Source: Ardenticatenaceae bacterium
Lineage (GTDB): Bacteria > Chloroflexota > Anaerolineae > Promineifilales > Promineifilaceae
DNA: 14,620 nucleotides
Assembly (NCBI GenBank): GCA_020634495.1
Contig: JACKBR010000082.1
Span: forward strand, 1 to 14,620
Direction of reading: 5' to 3'
Shown here: positions 1 to 10,613 of the stretch, one piece after another
Layout: every line of letters begins with the position of its first letter
Position numbering within the stretch: position 1 is the stretch's first letter
Position numbers and translations under genes: made by a program
Notes under the pieces: model-generated
Database searches by the model: none
The model's input: only the letters and a program-made list of their open reading frames with translations
Told to the model about the DNA's origin: nothing

Positions 1-268
1 GTTCATACTGGTTGCCAGCAACAGAAGGCAGCTGCTGCCACAGCCCGGCATCGTGCGTGCCCCAAGGGGTGCTTACTTGCTGGGTCAGGTTGTCATTTAG
101 CGTGTAGGCGCTAAACACCGGCTTGCGATTTTTCCAATCTGGCGCATTTTCGGCCGGGTCCAGCCACCAGGGTGCCCAACCGCCTGCGATGATTAATTGT
201 TTGTCGTTCTGATAAGGGTGAAAAGGTTTGCCGATACGGCCGTTTGTCAACAGTTCTGTTCGTGCCAT
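1..268 (-). CDS. Partial protein, N-terminal 89 residues; galactose-binding-like hypothetical
   Basis: A reading frame opens with ATG at 268 and runs off the left edge without a stop, so only the N-terminus is present. The translation starts MARTELLTNGRIGKPFHPY and continues with an aromatic-rich stretch containing GGWAPWWLDP (about residues 28-37) and VSTPWGTHDAGLWQQ (about 65-79). From memory, the pattern of a Leu-Leu-Thr-Asn-Gly start followed by Gly-Trp-x-Pro-Trp-Trp resembles proteins of Chloroflexota that carry a carbohydrate-binding (galactose-binding-like) fold. That is recollection, not a search result. No signal peptide is visible. It begins 22 nt after the radC stop on the same strand, so co-transcription with radC is likely. 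The upstream AAGTAAAG is only a weak ribosome binding site. A function cannot be assigned from this fragment. Confidence 0.6.
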   Translation of the reverse strand, partial: MARTELLTNGRIGKPFHPYQNDKQLIIAGGWAPWWLDPAENAPDWKNRKPVFSAYTLNDNLTQQVSTPWGTHDAGLWQQLPSVAGNQYE

Positions 269-290
269 AAACCATACTTTACTTGTTTTG

Positions 291-1028
291 CTACGAAAAT
301 CCCAATCCGCGCTCTTTTAGCGAGACAAAGCGATTGTGACCAATGACAATATGGTCTAGAACGTCCACATTTAGCAGCTCGCCAGCCTGCACAATCTTCC
401 GCGTTACGGATACGTCCTCAGGAGAAGGGGAGGGATCGCCAGAGGGATGATTATGCGCCACAATAAAAGCGGCCGCATTTTCCTTGATGGCTGTTCGAAA
501 CAGCTCGCCAATCCGAATCACAGAAGTGTTCAGGCTGCCGATGTAAATGGTTGGTGTACCCAGCACCCGATTGCGGGTGTCCATCAAAATGAGCCGTAGA
601 TGCTCTTTGTCTAAAAAGCTCATTTCCGACATTACCAAATTTGCGGCGTCGGCTGGGGAGGTAATGCGTGGCTTTTCCTCTGGCGCTGTGGTTAACAGGC
701 GACGGCCGATTTCCAGCGCGGCCTTGATTTCTACTGCCTTGGCTGGCCCCACACCTTTCACTTTGGTTAGTTCAGCAATGGACGCTCGCGCTAACCCGGG
801 CAAATCTCTAAAGGTGCTCAGCAGCCGTTCAGCCAGCCGCAATACGTTTTCGCCGGGCACGCCTGAGCGTAAGATGATGGCCAACAGTTCAGCCGTGGAG
901 ACAGCCCGTTCCCCGACCTTTAGCAGTCGTTCGCGTGGCCGATTGTGCTCAGCCATGTCCCTCATCATGAGGGTGTATTGAACGCTTTCTCCATTTTCCT
1001 GGCCTGGGCCATCGTCTACTTTAACCAT
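291..1028 (-). CDS. radC: RadC family JAMM/MPN domain protein
   Basis: The 245-residue protein has the standard RadC (UPF0758) layout. The family start around RPRERLL is at residue 30. A helix-hairpin-helix region follows (about 46-112) with the motif [10 protein letters not shown] at 89-98. The C-terminal MPN/JAB domain spans about 120-245. The JAMM metal site is intact: His192-x-His194, then Ser202 and Asp205, in [14 protein letters not shown]. The family is named after an E. coli repair mutant, but its role is unresolved; DNA processing is inferred from the DNA-binding HhH domain and the metalloprotease-like fold. The start at 1028 was chosen because its ATG overlaps the stop of the upstream small gene by 8 nt, an arrangement typical of translational coupling. 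About 20 residues precede the usual family start, and the Met codons at residues 21, 22 and 25 are alternatives with poor ribosome binding sites. The stop is TAG. Confidence 0.95.
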   Translation of the reverse strand: MVKVDDGPGQENGESVQYTLMMRDMAEHNRPRERLLKVGERAVSTAELLAIILRSGVPGENVLRLAERLLSTFRDLPGLARASIAELTKVKGVGPAKAVEIKAALEIGRRLLTTAPEEKPRITSPADAANLVMSEMSFLDKEHLRLILMDTRNRVLGTPTIYIGSLNTSVIRIGELFRTAIKENAAAFIVAHNHPSGDPSPSPEDVSVTRKIVQAGELLNVDVLDHIVIGHNRFVSLKERGLGFS

Positions 1029-1200
1029 CTAAATCACTCATTAATTCTTGCAATTCTTCCCACTCGTCAGAGGCCAGGTGCAGGGTGATACTGCCCAGTT
1101 CTAGATGATAGATAAATCCTTCTTCATCCGGGCTGCGCCAAATGGCAAAATTCTCAGTTTCGGCCACCATATCGACCTCAAGTTTTTCTTCATTACTCAT
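1021..1200 (-). CDS. Small acidic hypothetical protein (59 aa) upstream of radC
   Basis: A complete ORF runs from ATG at 1200 to TAA at 1021. It encodes 59 residues beginning [20 protein letters not shown], with a central [19 protein letters not shown] segment (residues 29-47). The protein is acidic, with alternating hydrophobic residues that suggest a small beta-sheet domain ending in a helix ([13 protein letters not shown]). No signal peptide or metal-binding motif is seen. A credible Shine-Dalgarno AAAAGGA (1211-1217) lies 10 nt upstream of the ATG. The last 8 nt overlap the radC start, so the two are probably translated in a coupled way. I recall similar short YHLELG-type proteins in Chloroflexota genomes but know of no function. 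Coding status is supported by the SD, the overlap, and an amino acid composition that looks like real protein. Confidence 0.75.
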   Translation of the reverse strand: MSNEEKLEVDMVAETENFAIWRSPDEEGFIYHLELGSITLHLASDEWEELQELMSDLDG

Positions 1201-1257
1201 TGTTTGGTTGTCCTTTTAATGGGTATGGCACGGCAGCAACGGCCGTTTCTAGCCATA

Positions 1258-1287
1258 ATTGTATGATTCTTTTGGCGAAAGTACCAA
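1258..1287 (-). promoter_or_regulatory. Candidate sigma70-type promoter for the small gene-radC unit
   Basis: On the minus strand TTGGTA (1282-1287) and TACAAT (1258-1263) are separated by 18 nt. Transcription would begin near 1251, about 50 nt before the ATG at 1200. An ACGGCCGT octamer (1239-1246) would lie just inside the 5' leader. The hexamers are near-consensus only, and the preceding AI-2E-type gene has no obvious terminator, so read-through is also possible. Confidence 0.45.
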
Positions 1288-1294
1288 CGGAAGG

Positions 1295-2539
1295 TCAGGC
1301 TGTGGCGGTGCTGTCTTGGTTGTCGGGCACGGGGGGAGATGGTGGGGAAACGGCCGTTTGCAGCTGTTTCCCAGTCCGTTCAAAAGGCATGAACTCATCA
1401 GAAAACGGATCCTGATCCGTCAGTTTGCAATAAATATACATCCAAATGAGCCGAACGCTGGCCAAAACAGGCGCTGCCAACAAGATGCCAAGAATTCCAG
1501 CAACGCTGGCTCCGCCCAGCACACCCAGCAGCACCGCCATCGGGTGCAGCTTCAGATGGTGGCCAATGATGCGCGGCACCAGATAATAATTTTCGAACTG
1601 ATAAATAAAGCCATAAAGACCCAATACCAGCACAGCAAACCAAAATGGCGACATCAAACTGCCTAACCAACTGCTATCCGTCTGAATTGCGGCAATAAGG
1701 ACAGCAGGAATGGCTGCCAGAATGGGGCCAAAGGTGGGGATAAGCTCCATTAACCCGGCAATAAGCGCCAGTGTGATGGCATTGGGCAGCCCAATAATAA
1801 GCGCCATGACAAAAATGATGAGGCCCACCACGACACACAGCACCAATTGTCCCCGCAAAAAAGCGTTCCAGGTGATGCTAATGCCTTCACTCAAGCGGTA
1901 CATGTCGCCCTGGTAAGAGCGAGGGGCCATCTTTACCAGCGATTCAAACAATATTTCATGGTCTTTTACCAAATAGAACGACAAAAACAGCACCATAATT
2001 GTCCAGCCCACTGTGGAGATGGTGGCTGTGGCCAGGCTGCCAAATATACTTATTGTTTGTCCGCCAAGCGTTTGCACAATCTCAACCAGGTTACTGCTTA
2101 ACGAGGTAAATAACTGGTCAAGAGACAACTGTTCTACCGGAATCACAATTTCATCTGCTAAAACAATGGGTTCCTGGAAAAACTCGCCGATGTCCCGAAT
2201 GTATTGTGGTGTGCGGTGAATGAAATTGGACACTTGCGTGACAATTGGGGTAATAGTGCTAACTGGAATGGAAACCAGGGCGGTTACGAGCAAAAGGTAG
2301 ATGACGCCAATGGCTAAGTTGCGGCTGAGTGGCGTGCGCCGGGTAAGTTGGGTTACCAATGGCTCGATGAGGTAAGCCAGAATCATGGCCATGCTGAGCG
2401 GCAGCAGCAGCAAGCGAAAGCGATAAAGCGCCAACGCCACCAAAACGAACAGAATCATGAGAACGAGACGCTTGTTGTAAGGACTCCAAGTTGGAGAACT
2501 ATGTCGATCATCGATACGTTTCATGGTTGTAGTACCCAT
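1295..2539 (-). CDS. AI-2E/PerM family transporter
   Basis: The 414-residue polytopic membrane protein matches the AI-2E transporter family (YdiK/PerM/TqsA type). Hydrophobic segments lie at about 25-60 (two), 76-100, 165-191, 232-250, 254-285 (two), 297-315 and 335-367. Family signatures present are WNAFLRGQL (224-232), ELIPTFGPILAAIPAVLIA (265-283), and the C-terminal run from YQFENYYLVPRIIGHHL (313-329) through LHPMAVLLGVLGG (331-343). A soluble region of about 65 residues (100-165) between membrane segments is typical. The family name comes from one member implicated in autoinducer-2 export, while others act in ion or pH homeostasis, so no substrate should be inferred. The start is uncertain: AGGA directly abuts the ATG at 2539, too close for a normal SD, and the next ATG (2524) has none well placed. 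The Pro/Thr-rich C-terminus contains one in-frame ACGGCCGT (Thr-Ala-Val). Confidence 0.9.
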   Translation of the reverse strand: MGTTTMKRIDDRHSSPTWSPYNKRLVLMILFVLVALALYRFRLLLLPLSMAMILAYLIEPLVTQLTRRTPLSRNLAIGVIYLLLVTALVSIPVSTITPIVTQVSNFIHRTPQYIRDIGEFFQEPIVLADEIVIPVEQLSLDQLFTSLSSNLVEIVQTLGGQTISIFGSLATATISTVGWTIMVLFLSFYLVKDHEILFESLVKMAPRSYQGDMYRLSEGISITWNAFLRGQLVLCVVVGLIIFVMALIIGLPNAITLALIAGLMELIPTFGPILAAIPAVLIAAIQTDSSWLGSLMSPFWFAVLVLGLYGFIYQFENYYLVPRIIGHHLKLHPMAVLLGVLGGASVAGILGILLAAPVLASVRLIWMYIYCKLTDQDPFSDEFMPFERTGKQLQTAVSPPSPPVPDNQDSTATA

Positions 2540-2555
2540 TCCTGTACGTGTTATG

Positions 2556-2578
2556 AAACGGCCGTAACACGGCCGTTT
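2556..2578. repeat. Perfect 10-bp inverted repeat built from two ACGGCCGT octamers
   Basis: The arms AAACGGCCGT (2556-2565) and ACGGCCGTTT (2569-2578) are exact reverse complements separated by only AAC. Each arm also contains the self-palindromic octamer. It lies 17 nt upstream of the AI-2E-type start, so it would be in that gene's leader or promoter. It could bind a dimeric regulator, form an mRNA hairpin, or simply reflect genome-wide octamer enrichment. Confidence 0.85.
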
Positions 2579-2696
2579 GCGCTTTTAAGAGAAAGACATT
2601 GCTGGGTAGGACACACCCATATGGCTATTGTACCGCGATAAAACTGTCAAAGAGTATGACATTTTACGAAAACAAAAGCGAACTTTAGCAAAAGAG

Positions 2697-2731
2697 AAAA
2701 GCCCAGGCTGCATAAGGTAAGCCTGGGCTTT
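2697..2731 (-). terminator. Intrinsic terminator of pnp
   Basis: A perfect 12-bp stem pairs 2698-2709 with 2720-2731 around a 10-nt loop (GCATAAGGTA). In the minus-strand direction it follows the pnp stop by about 45 nt and ends in TTTTCTCTTTT. The GC-rich core AGCCTGGGCT and the U-rich tail make this a convincing rho-independent terminator, which separates pnp from the AI-2E-type gene. Confidence 0.9.
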
Positions 2732-2776
2732 GATGGTAATTCAATAAATGGCAGATTAAGCGCTGCCTACCCAGTT

Positions 2777-4981
2777 TTAACGACGATTGCCACCGCGTCC
2801 GCCGCGATTATCACGACCGCCACGACCACCGCGATTGCCACCGCCACTAGGGCGTTTTGGCTTGTCATCTTCCCGCGCTTCCTCCAGCGTGAAGCCTTCC
2901 AAAACTGCCTTGCGCGACAGCCGGACTTTGCCATCAGGCGTTACGTCGGTGACCATCACCATTACCTCATCGCCGAGTTGCAGGGCATCCTCAACGCGCT
3001 TTACATGCTCCGCAGAGATTTGGGAGATATGCACCAGGCCATCTGTGCCGGGCAAGAACTCGATAAACGCGCCAAAATCGGTGATGCGAACCACCTTGCC
3101 AGGATAAATCTGGCCGGGTTCCGGTGACTTGGTCATGCCATCGATTTGTTGAACAGCCATTTCTGCTTTGGGGCCATCAACACCGGCAACAAAGATGGTG
3201 CCATCTTCCTGAATGTCGATGGAAACATCATACGTTTCTTCCAGACTGCGAATGGTTGCGCCACCTTTACCAATAACAGCGCCAATTTTGTCAGGATCAA
3301 TTTTGATGCTGAGCATACGGGGTGCATGGTCGCTGAGGTTCGAGCGTGGCTCTGAAATTGTTTCCAGCATGTTTGCCAGAATGTGTAGCCGTCCAGCACG
3401 CGCCTGGGCCAATGCTTCAGCCATCAGCTCTTTTGTTAGGCCGGCAATTTTAATATCCATTTGCAGCGCGGTAATGCCTTCGCTGGTGCCAGCCACTTTG
3501 AAGTCCATATCACCTAGATGATCTTCCATGCCCTGGATGTCGGTCAGAATGGCGTATTTGTCACCTTCTTTTACCAGACCCATGGCTACACCGGCGACTG
3601 GCCGTTTGATTGGCACACCGCAGTCCATCAGCGCCAGGGTAGAGGCGCAAACGCTGGCCTGGCTGGTGCTGCCATTTGAAGAAAGCACCTCAGAAACTAC
3701 GCGAATGGTGTAAGGAAACTCTTCTTCAGATGGGATCATGGGGCGCAGGGCGGTTTCGGCCAGTGCGCCGTGACCAATCTCACGCCGTTTGGGGCCACGC
3801 AGGAACCAGGTTTCGCCGGTGGAGAAGGGGGGGAAGTTGTAGTGGTGCATGTAACGACGGGTGTCGTCGCTGGTAAGCCCTTCAATCTTTTGCGCTTCAC
3901 GGGGGGTTCCCAGTGTGGCCAGGGAAAGCACCTGGGTTTCGCCGCGCTTAAACAAGCCGGAGCCGTGAGTGCGGGGCACAATGCTCGTCTCAGAGGAAAG
4001 CGCTCGTACGGTGGTGTAGTTACGGCCGTCTGGACGAATCCCTTCGTACAAAATGCGATCACGGATGGCTTTTTTCTGTACGCTGGTAATTACTTCGCGT
4101 ACTTCGCTAAGATCGGTTGTCTCGTCCATCTCAAAGAAGTCGTTCACAATTTCTTCGCGCAGCTCGCCCATTTCATCGTTGCGTTCGTGCCGGTCTGTGG
4201 TGCTGGCAACGATGTCGGTAATGCGAGAGCCGATTTTTTCTTTTACGGCCGTTTCCAACTCTTCATCCACCGAGCTGATAACAACCTCATCTTTTTCTTT
4301 TCCTACTGCGGCCTGCATCTCATTCAGCATCTCGATATATGGTTGCATAGCTGCATGACCGAACTCTAAGGCTTCTACCAGCACTTCTTCGGTTACCTCA
4401 TCGGCACCGGCTTCAACCATGATGATGGCATCTTTGGTTCCTGCCAGCCGCAAATCTAGCTTGCTGTTCTCCATCTCTTGCATGGTGGGGTTGGCTACAA
4501 ATTCGCCATTGATGTGGCCTACGCGCACAGCGCCAATGGGGCCAGCCCAAGGGATGTTTGAGATGTGCAGGGCGGCGCTGGCCGCATTTACGGCCATGAT
4601 GTCCAGATGATGAACCCCATCGGCCGAGAGTGTGCTGGTGATAATTTGCACTTCATTGCGCATACCCTTGGGGAATAACGGCCGTAAAGGACGATCCGTT
4701 AAGCGAGCGACCAACACAGCATCCGTGGTAGGACGCCCCTCACGCTTGAAGTAGCCACCTGGAATACGGCCGCCAGCGTACATCTTTTCTTCAAAATCGA
4801 CGCTGAGGGGGAAGAAATCCAGCCCCTCGCGCACAGATTTGGACATGGTTGCCGTAGACAACAACATGCAGTCGCCTACGCGAATGGTGACAGCGCCACC
4901 AGCCTGTCCAGCTAATTTGCCAGTGGCAACGGTGATTTCTTCGTTACCAATACGGGTGGTAAAACTTTGTTCAGAACTCAT
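2777..4981 (-). CDS. pnp: Polyribonucleotide nucleotidyltransferase (PNPase)
   Basis: PNPase degrades RNA 3' to 5' by phosphorolysis as a trimer. All domains are visible (numbered from the chosen start): first RNase PH domain about 5-140 (FFPLSVDFEEKMYAGGRIPGG), the all-alpha linker about 145-300, second RNase PH domain about 315-530 with SEVLSSNGSTSQAS and the catalytic pair Asp487 and Asp493 in MEDHLGDMDF, a KH domain about 555-615 with the IGKGG loop, and an S1 domain about 622-695. The tail (about 712-734) is RGG-rich and probably adds RNA affinity. The longest ORF starts at 4996, but GGAGG at 4990-4994 lies 8 nt before the ATG at 4981, so the start is placed there (734 aa). It follows rpsO as in the classic rpsO-pnp arrangement. 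A 361-nt gap with a terminator-like hairpin separates the two. Confidence 0.98.
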   Translation of the reverse strand: MSSEQSFTTRIGNEEITVATGKLAGQAGGAVTIRVGDCMLLSTATMSKSVREGLDFFPLSVDFEEKMYAGGRIPGGYFKREGRPTTDAVLVARLTDRPLRPLFPKGMRNEVQIITSTLSADGVHHLDIMAVNAASAALHISNIPWAGPIGAVRVGHINGEFVANPTMQEMENSKLDLRLAGTKDAIIMVEAGADEVTEEVLVEALEFGHAAMQPYIEMLNEMQAAVGKEKDEVVISSVDEELETAVKEKIGSRITDIVASTTDRHERNDEMGELREEIVNDFFEMDETTDLSEVREVITSVQKKAIRDRILYEGIRPDGRNYTTVRALSSETSIVPRTHGSGLFKRGETQVLSLATLGTPREAQKIEGLTSDDTRRYMHHYNFPPFSTGETWFLRGPKRREIGHGALAETALRPMIPSEEEFPYTIRVVSEVLSSNGSTSQASVCASTLALMDCGVPIKRPVAGVAMGLVKEGDKYAILTDIQGMEDHLGDMDFKVAGTSEGITALQMDIKIAGLTKELMAEALAQARAGRLHILANMLETISEPRSNLSDHAPRMLSIKIDPDKIGAVIGKGGATIRSLEETYDVSIDIQEDGTIFVAGVDGPKAEMAVQQIDGMTKSPEPGQIYPGKVVRITDFGAFIEFLPGTDGLVHISQISAEHVKRVEDALQLGDEVMVMVTDVTPDGKVRLSRKAVLEGFTLEEAREDDKPKRPSGGGNRGGRGGRDNRGGRGGNRR

Positions 4982-5302
4982 TGAATAAACCTCCATAAAA
5001 GGTTATAAGCTTTGGAAAAGCGAGTTGCGCAAAACAATATCAGGTGCAAAGGGCAAACGAGCAAATCCTGTCGGGCGTGCAACCGCAACCAACGTGATTT
5101 AATTGTTTGCACTAAGATTGCCTTAAGCAACCCACCAGCGTTTCAGGCAGCAATCCAGACTATGTAGAAAACGCTTTTCCGTTCGCTTGTCGGTTGGAGG
5201 GGATGGATTAGGGACTGGGGATTGGCACATACGCAGCTTCTAAACTGTATGTAACAATACCCAATTCCTAAACCGCCAGATCCTCTCCAAAAATTAATAA
5301 AA
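4982..5302 (-). other. pnp leader / rpsO-pnp intergenic region
   Basis: No gene is apparent in this stretch between the rpsO terminator-like hairpin and the pnp start. It contains the pnp SD (GGAGG, 4990-4994), a 7-bp inverted repeat AGCGTTT/AAACGCT (5137-5143 with 5169-5175), a GATTAGG-type heptamer tract (5206-5226), and an imperfect hairpin (ACATAC and CAG at 5227-5236 with CTGTATGT at 5245-5252). In E. coli the pnp leader is processed by RNase III and autoregulated; a similar role for the hairpins here is inference only. I found no convincing independent promoter. Confidence 0.5.
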
Positions 5303-5329
5303 GAGAGGGGCCACATCCGTGCCCCTCTT
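5303..5329 (-). terminator. Terminator or attenuator after rpsO
   Basis: An 8-bp stem (5304-5311 with 5321-5328, plus a wobble pair) closes a 9-nt loop 14 nt beyond the rpsO stop. In the minus-strand direction it is followed by CTTTT and, after ATTAA, by TTTTT. This is a plausible intrinsic terminator. Because pnp follows on the same strand without a clear promoter of its own, partial read-through is likely, as at the t1 terminator of E. coli rpsO-pnp. Confidence 0.8.
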
Positions 5330-5342
5330 CATGCCAATTTAA

Positions 5343-5612
5343 TTAACGACGCAGACCCAAACGACCCAAAATCTCACGGTAACGTTCTGGATGGCGCTTG
5401 CGCAGATAGGCCAGCAAGCGGCGACGCTTGCCAACCAGCTTCAGCAGACCCCGACGAGAACTTTCGTCATGCTTGTGCATCCGCAGATGCTCCTGCAACT
5501 GCTTAATGCGACGGTCAAAAATCGCAATTTGAACTTCAGCAGAGCCTGTGTCGCCTTCATGTTGAGCAAAATCGGTAATTAATTCGGCTTTCTCTGTACC
5601 ATCTAATGGCAT
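5343..5612 (-). CDS. rpsO: 30S ribosomal protein S15
   Basis: The 89-residue protein has the exact length and sequence character of bacterial S15. The N-terminal helix is [20 protein letters not shown] (7-26). The 16S rRNA-binding [19 protein letters not shown] core is at 46-64, and [15 protein letters not shown] ends in a basic C-terminus. S15 binds the central domain of 16S rRNA early in 30S assembly. The start ATG at 5612 has a strong SD GGAGGA (5621-5626) 8 nt upstream. It is the first gene of the minus-strand group, followed by pnp, and is divergent from rpoC. In several bacteria S15 represses its own translation by binding its mRNA leader. Confidence 0.99.
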   Translation of the reverse strand: MPLDGTEKAELITDFAQHEGDTGSAEVQIAIFDRRIKQLQEHLRMHKHDESSRRGLLKLVGKRRRLLAYLRKRHPERYREILGRLGLRR

Positions 5613-5689
5613 AAGGTTGATCCTCCAAAAAATGTAATTTAGCCTGTAGGCCGTCGTGCCGAAGTCGTCGCACCTTCAAGCCACCGGAG

Positions 5690-5717
5690 ATTATAGCTGA
5701 AACAAACCACTTTACAA
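5690..5717 (-). promoter_or_regulatory. rpsO promoter
   Basis: On the minus strand TTGTAA (5712-5717) and a perfect TATAAT (5690-5695) are separated by 16 nt. Transcription would begin near 5683, giving a leader of about 70 nt before the rpsO ATG. That leader can fold: AGG-TGC pairs with GCA and CCT around the CGACTTCG region, and a small GCC-TACA-GGC hairpin lies just upstream of the SD. Autoregulation by S15 is possible but not demonstrated. Confidence 0.7.
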
Positions 5718-5747
5718 ATATAAACAAAATTTGCTGGAAAATGGGAC

Positions 5748-5776
5748 TTGGCAAGAACGGCCGTTTTTTGTATACT
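5748..5776 (+). promoter_or_regulatory. Upstream rpoC promoter candidate with octamer in the spacer
   Basis: TTGGCA (5748-5753) and TATACT (5771-5776) are each one base from consensus and are separated by the optimal 17 nt. The spacer contains the palindrome ACGGCCGT (5757-5764). Transcription would start near 5783. It lies about 30 bp from the divergent rpsO -35 element and upstream of a second, stronger promoter. Confidence 0.6.
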
Positions 5777-5817
5777 CTAAGGCTTGCACTTGCTTACGTA
5801 ATATTTATGTAACAGCG

Positions 5818-5845
5818 TTGACATATTGACGAAGGCCGATATAAT
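5818..5845 (+). promoter_or_regulatory. Main rpoC-side promoter, perfect sigma70 hexamers
   Basis: A perfect TTGACA (5818-5823) and a perfect TATAAT (5840-5845) are separated by 16 nt. The predicted start is near 5852, giving a leader of about 290 nt before the rpoC GTG. This is the best promoter in the window. It fires toward a terminator-like hairpin only about 30 nt downstream. Confidence 0.85.
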
Positions 5846-5880
5846 CGCACTACATATTGTAAAAACTGCCACGACGTTTT

Positions 5881-5917
5881 AAGAGCGTTGGTCCTGATCA
5901 GACCATACGCTCTTTTT
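5881..5917 (+). terminator. Terminator-like hairpin in the rpoC leader (possible attenuator)
   Basis: AAGAGCGT (5881-5888) pairs with ACGCTCTT (5907-5914). The stem continues with TGGTC (5889-5893) and GACCA (5901-5905) after a one-base bulge, closing a 7-nt loop. TTTTT at 5913-5917 completes an intrinsic-terminator shape. It sits between the perfect promoter and rpoC, with no other gene in between. Either it attenuates rpoC or it ends a short RNA of roughly 65 nt. Confidence 0.75.
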
Positions 5918-6124
5918 CCGTGTTTACGGACTGTAAACAAGTTGCTCAAAAACAGTCGTGCGCACCCTGTTTTTTCCGCTCCTTTAGTTATGGTCGCAGC
6001 CAATTTGGAGCAAAACAGTTTATCAATGAGGCAAACCTGATTTTGCCTAAATCAATTTCACAATAAAGTTCTTGGCAACAGGCAGTGCAGAACATTTTTA
6101 TTTAGGGTTGGAGCTTTATTCTAT
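5918..6124 (+). promoter_or_regulatory. Structured remainder of the rpoC leader
   Basis: After the terminator-like hairpin come three further stem-loops. The first is TGTTTAC/GTAAACA (5921-5927 with 5933-5939). The second is AAAAACAG/CTGTTTTT (5948-5955 with 5967-5974), which ends in six T residues and is weaker because the stem base is A-T. The third is AGGCAAA/TTTGCCT (6029-6035 with 6042-6048). No ORF with a credible ribosome binding site is present, and I recognise no known riboswitch class. Anti-termination pairing among these elements is possible but unproven. Confidence 0.5.
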
Positions 6125-6139
6125 TTGGGAGGTCACCTG

Positions 6140-10492
<4,353 letters not shown>

Positions 10493-10519
10493 GCGTTAAC
10501 AATACGCTTTAGTTGGAAA

Positions 10520-10554
10520 TAAAAAGGCGGCTCAGAAACGAGCCGCCTTTTTTT
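10520..10554 (+). terminator. Terminator of rpoC, probably bidirectional
   Basis: AAAAAGGCGGCTC (10521-10533) pairs perfectly with GAGCCGCCTTTTT (10540-10552) around AGAAAC. Seven T residues (10548-10554) follow for plus-strand transcripts. On the minus strand the same stem ends in TTTTTATTT, so it can also stop transcripts of the convergent prenyl synthase gene. It is 28 nt after the rpoC stop. Confidence 0.95.
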
Positions 10555-10560
10555 GTGTGG

Positions 10561-10591
10561 CGGGCTGGTTAGGTTTTTCCTTAGCAGCCCG
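10561..10591 (-). other. Second hairpin beyond the prenyl synthase stop
   Basis: CGGGCTG (10561-10567) pairs with CAGCCCG (10585-10591), and an inner AGG-TTTTT-CCT closes the loop. It lies 22 nt after the minus-strand prenyl synthase stop and just before the shared terminator. It has no T-run of its own in that direction, so it may stabilise the mRNA 3' end rather than terminate. Confidence 0.5.
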
Positions 10592-10613
10592 TGTTTATTT
10601 ATTGCAAGGGTAT

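Noticed and set aside
2627..2650. Perfect TTGACA (minus, 2645-2650) and TACAAT (minus, 2627-2632) upstream of the AI-2E-type gene
   Set aside because: The spacer is only 12 nt, too short for a sigma70 promoter, and no better -10 lies at 16-18 nt. The gene's promoter remains unassigned.
3770..4369. 199-residue plus-strand open frame inside pnp
   Set aside because: It is antisense to the well-conserved PNPase coding region, shows no recognisable domain, and has no ribosome binding site.
5794..6003. 69-residue minus-strand open frame upstream of rpoC
   Set aside because: It overlaps the strong promoter and hairpins of the rpoC leader, has no ribosome binding site and no recognisable domain.
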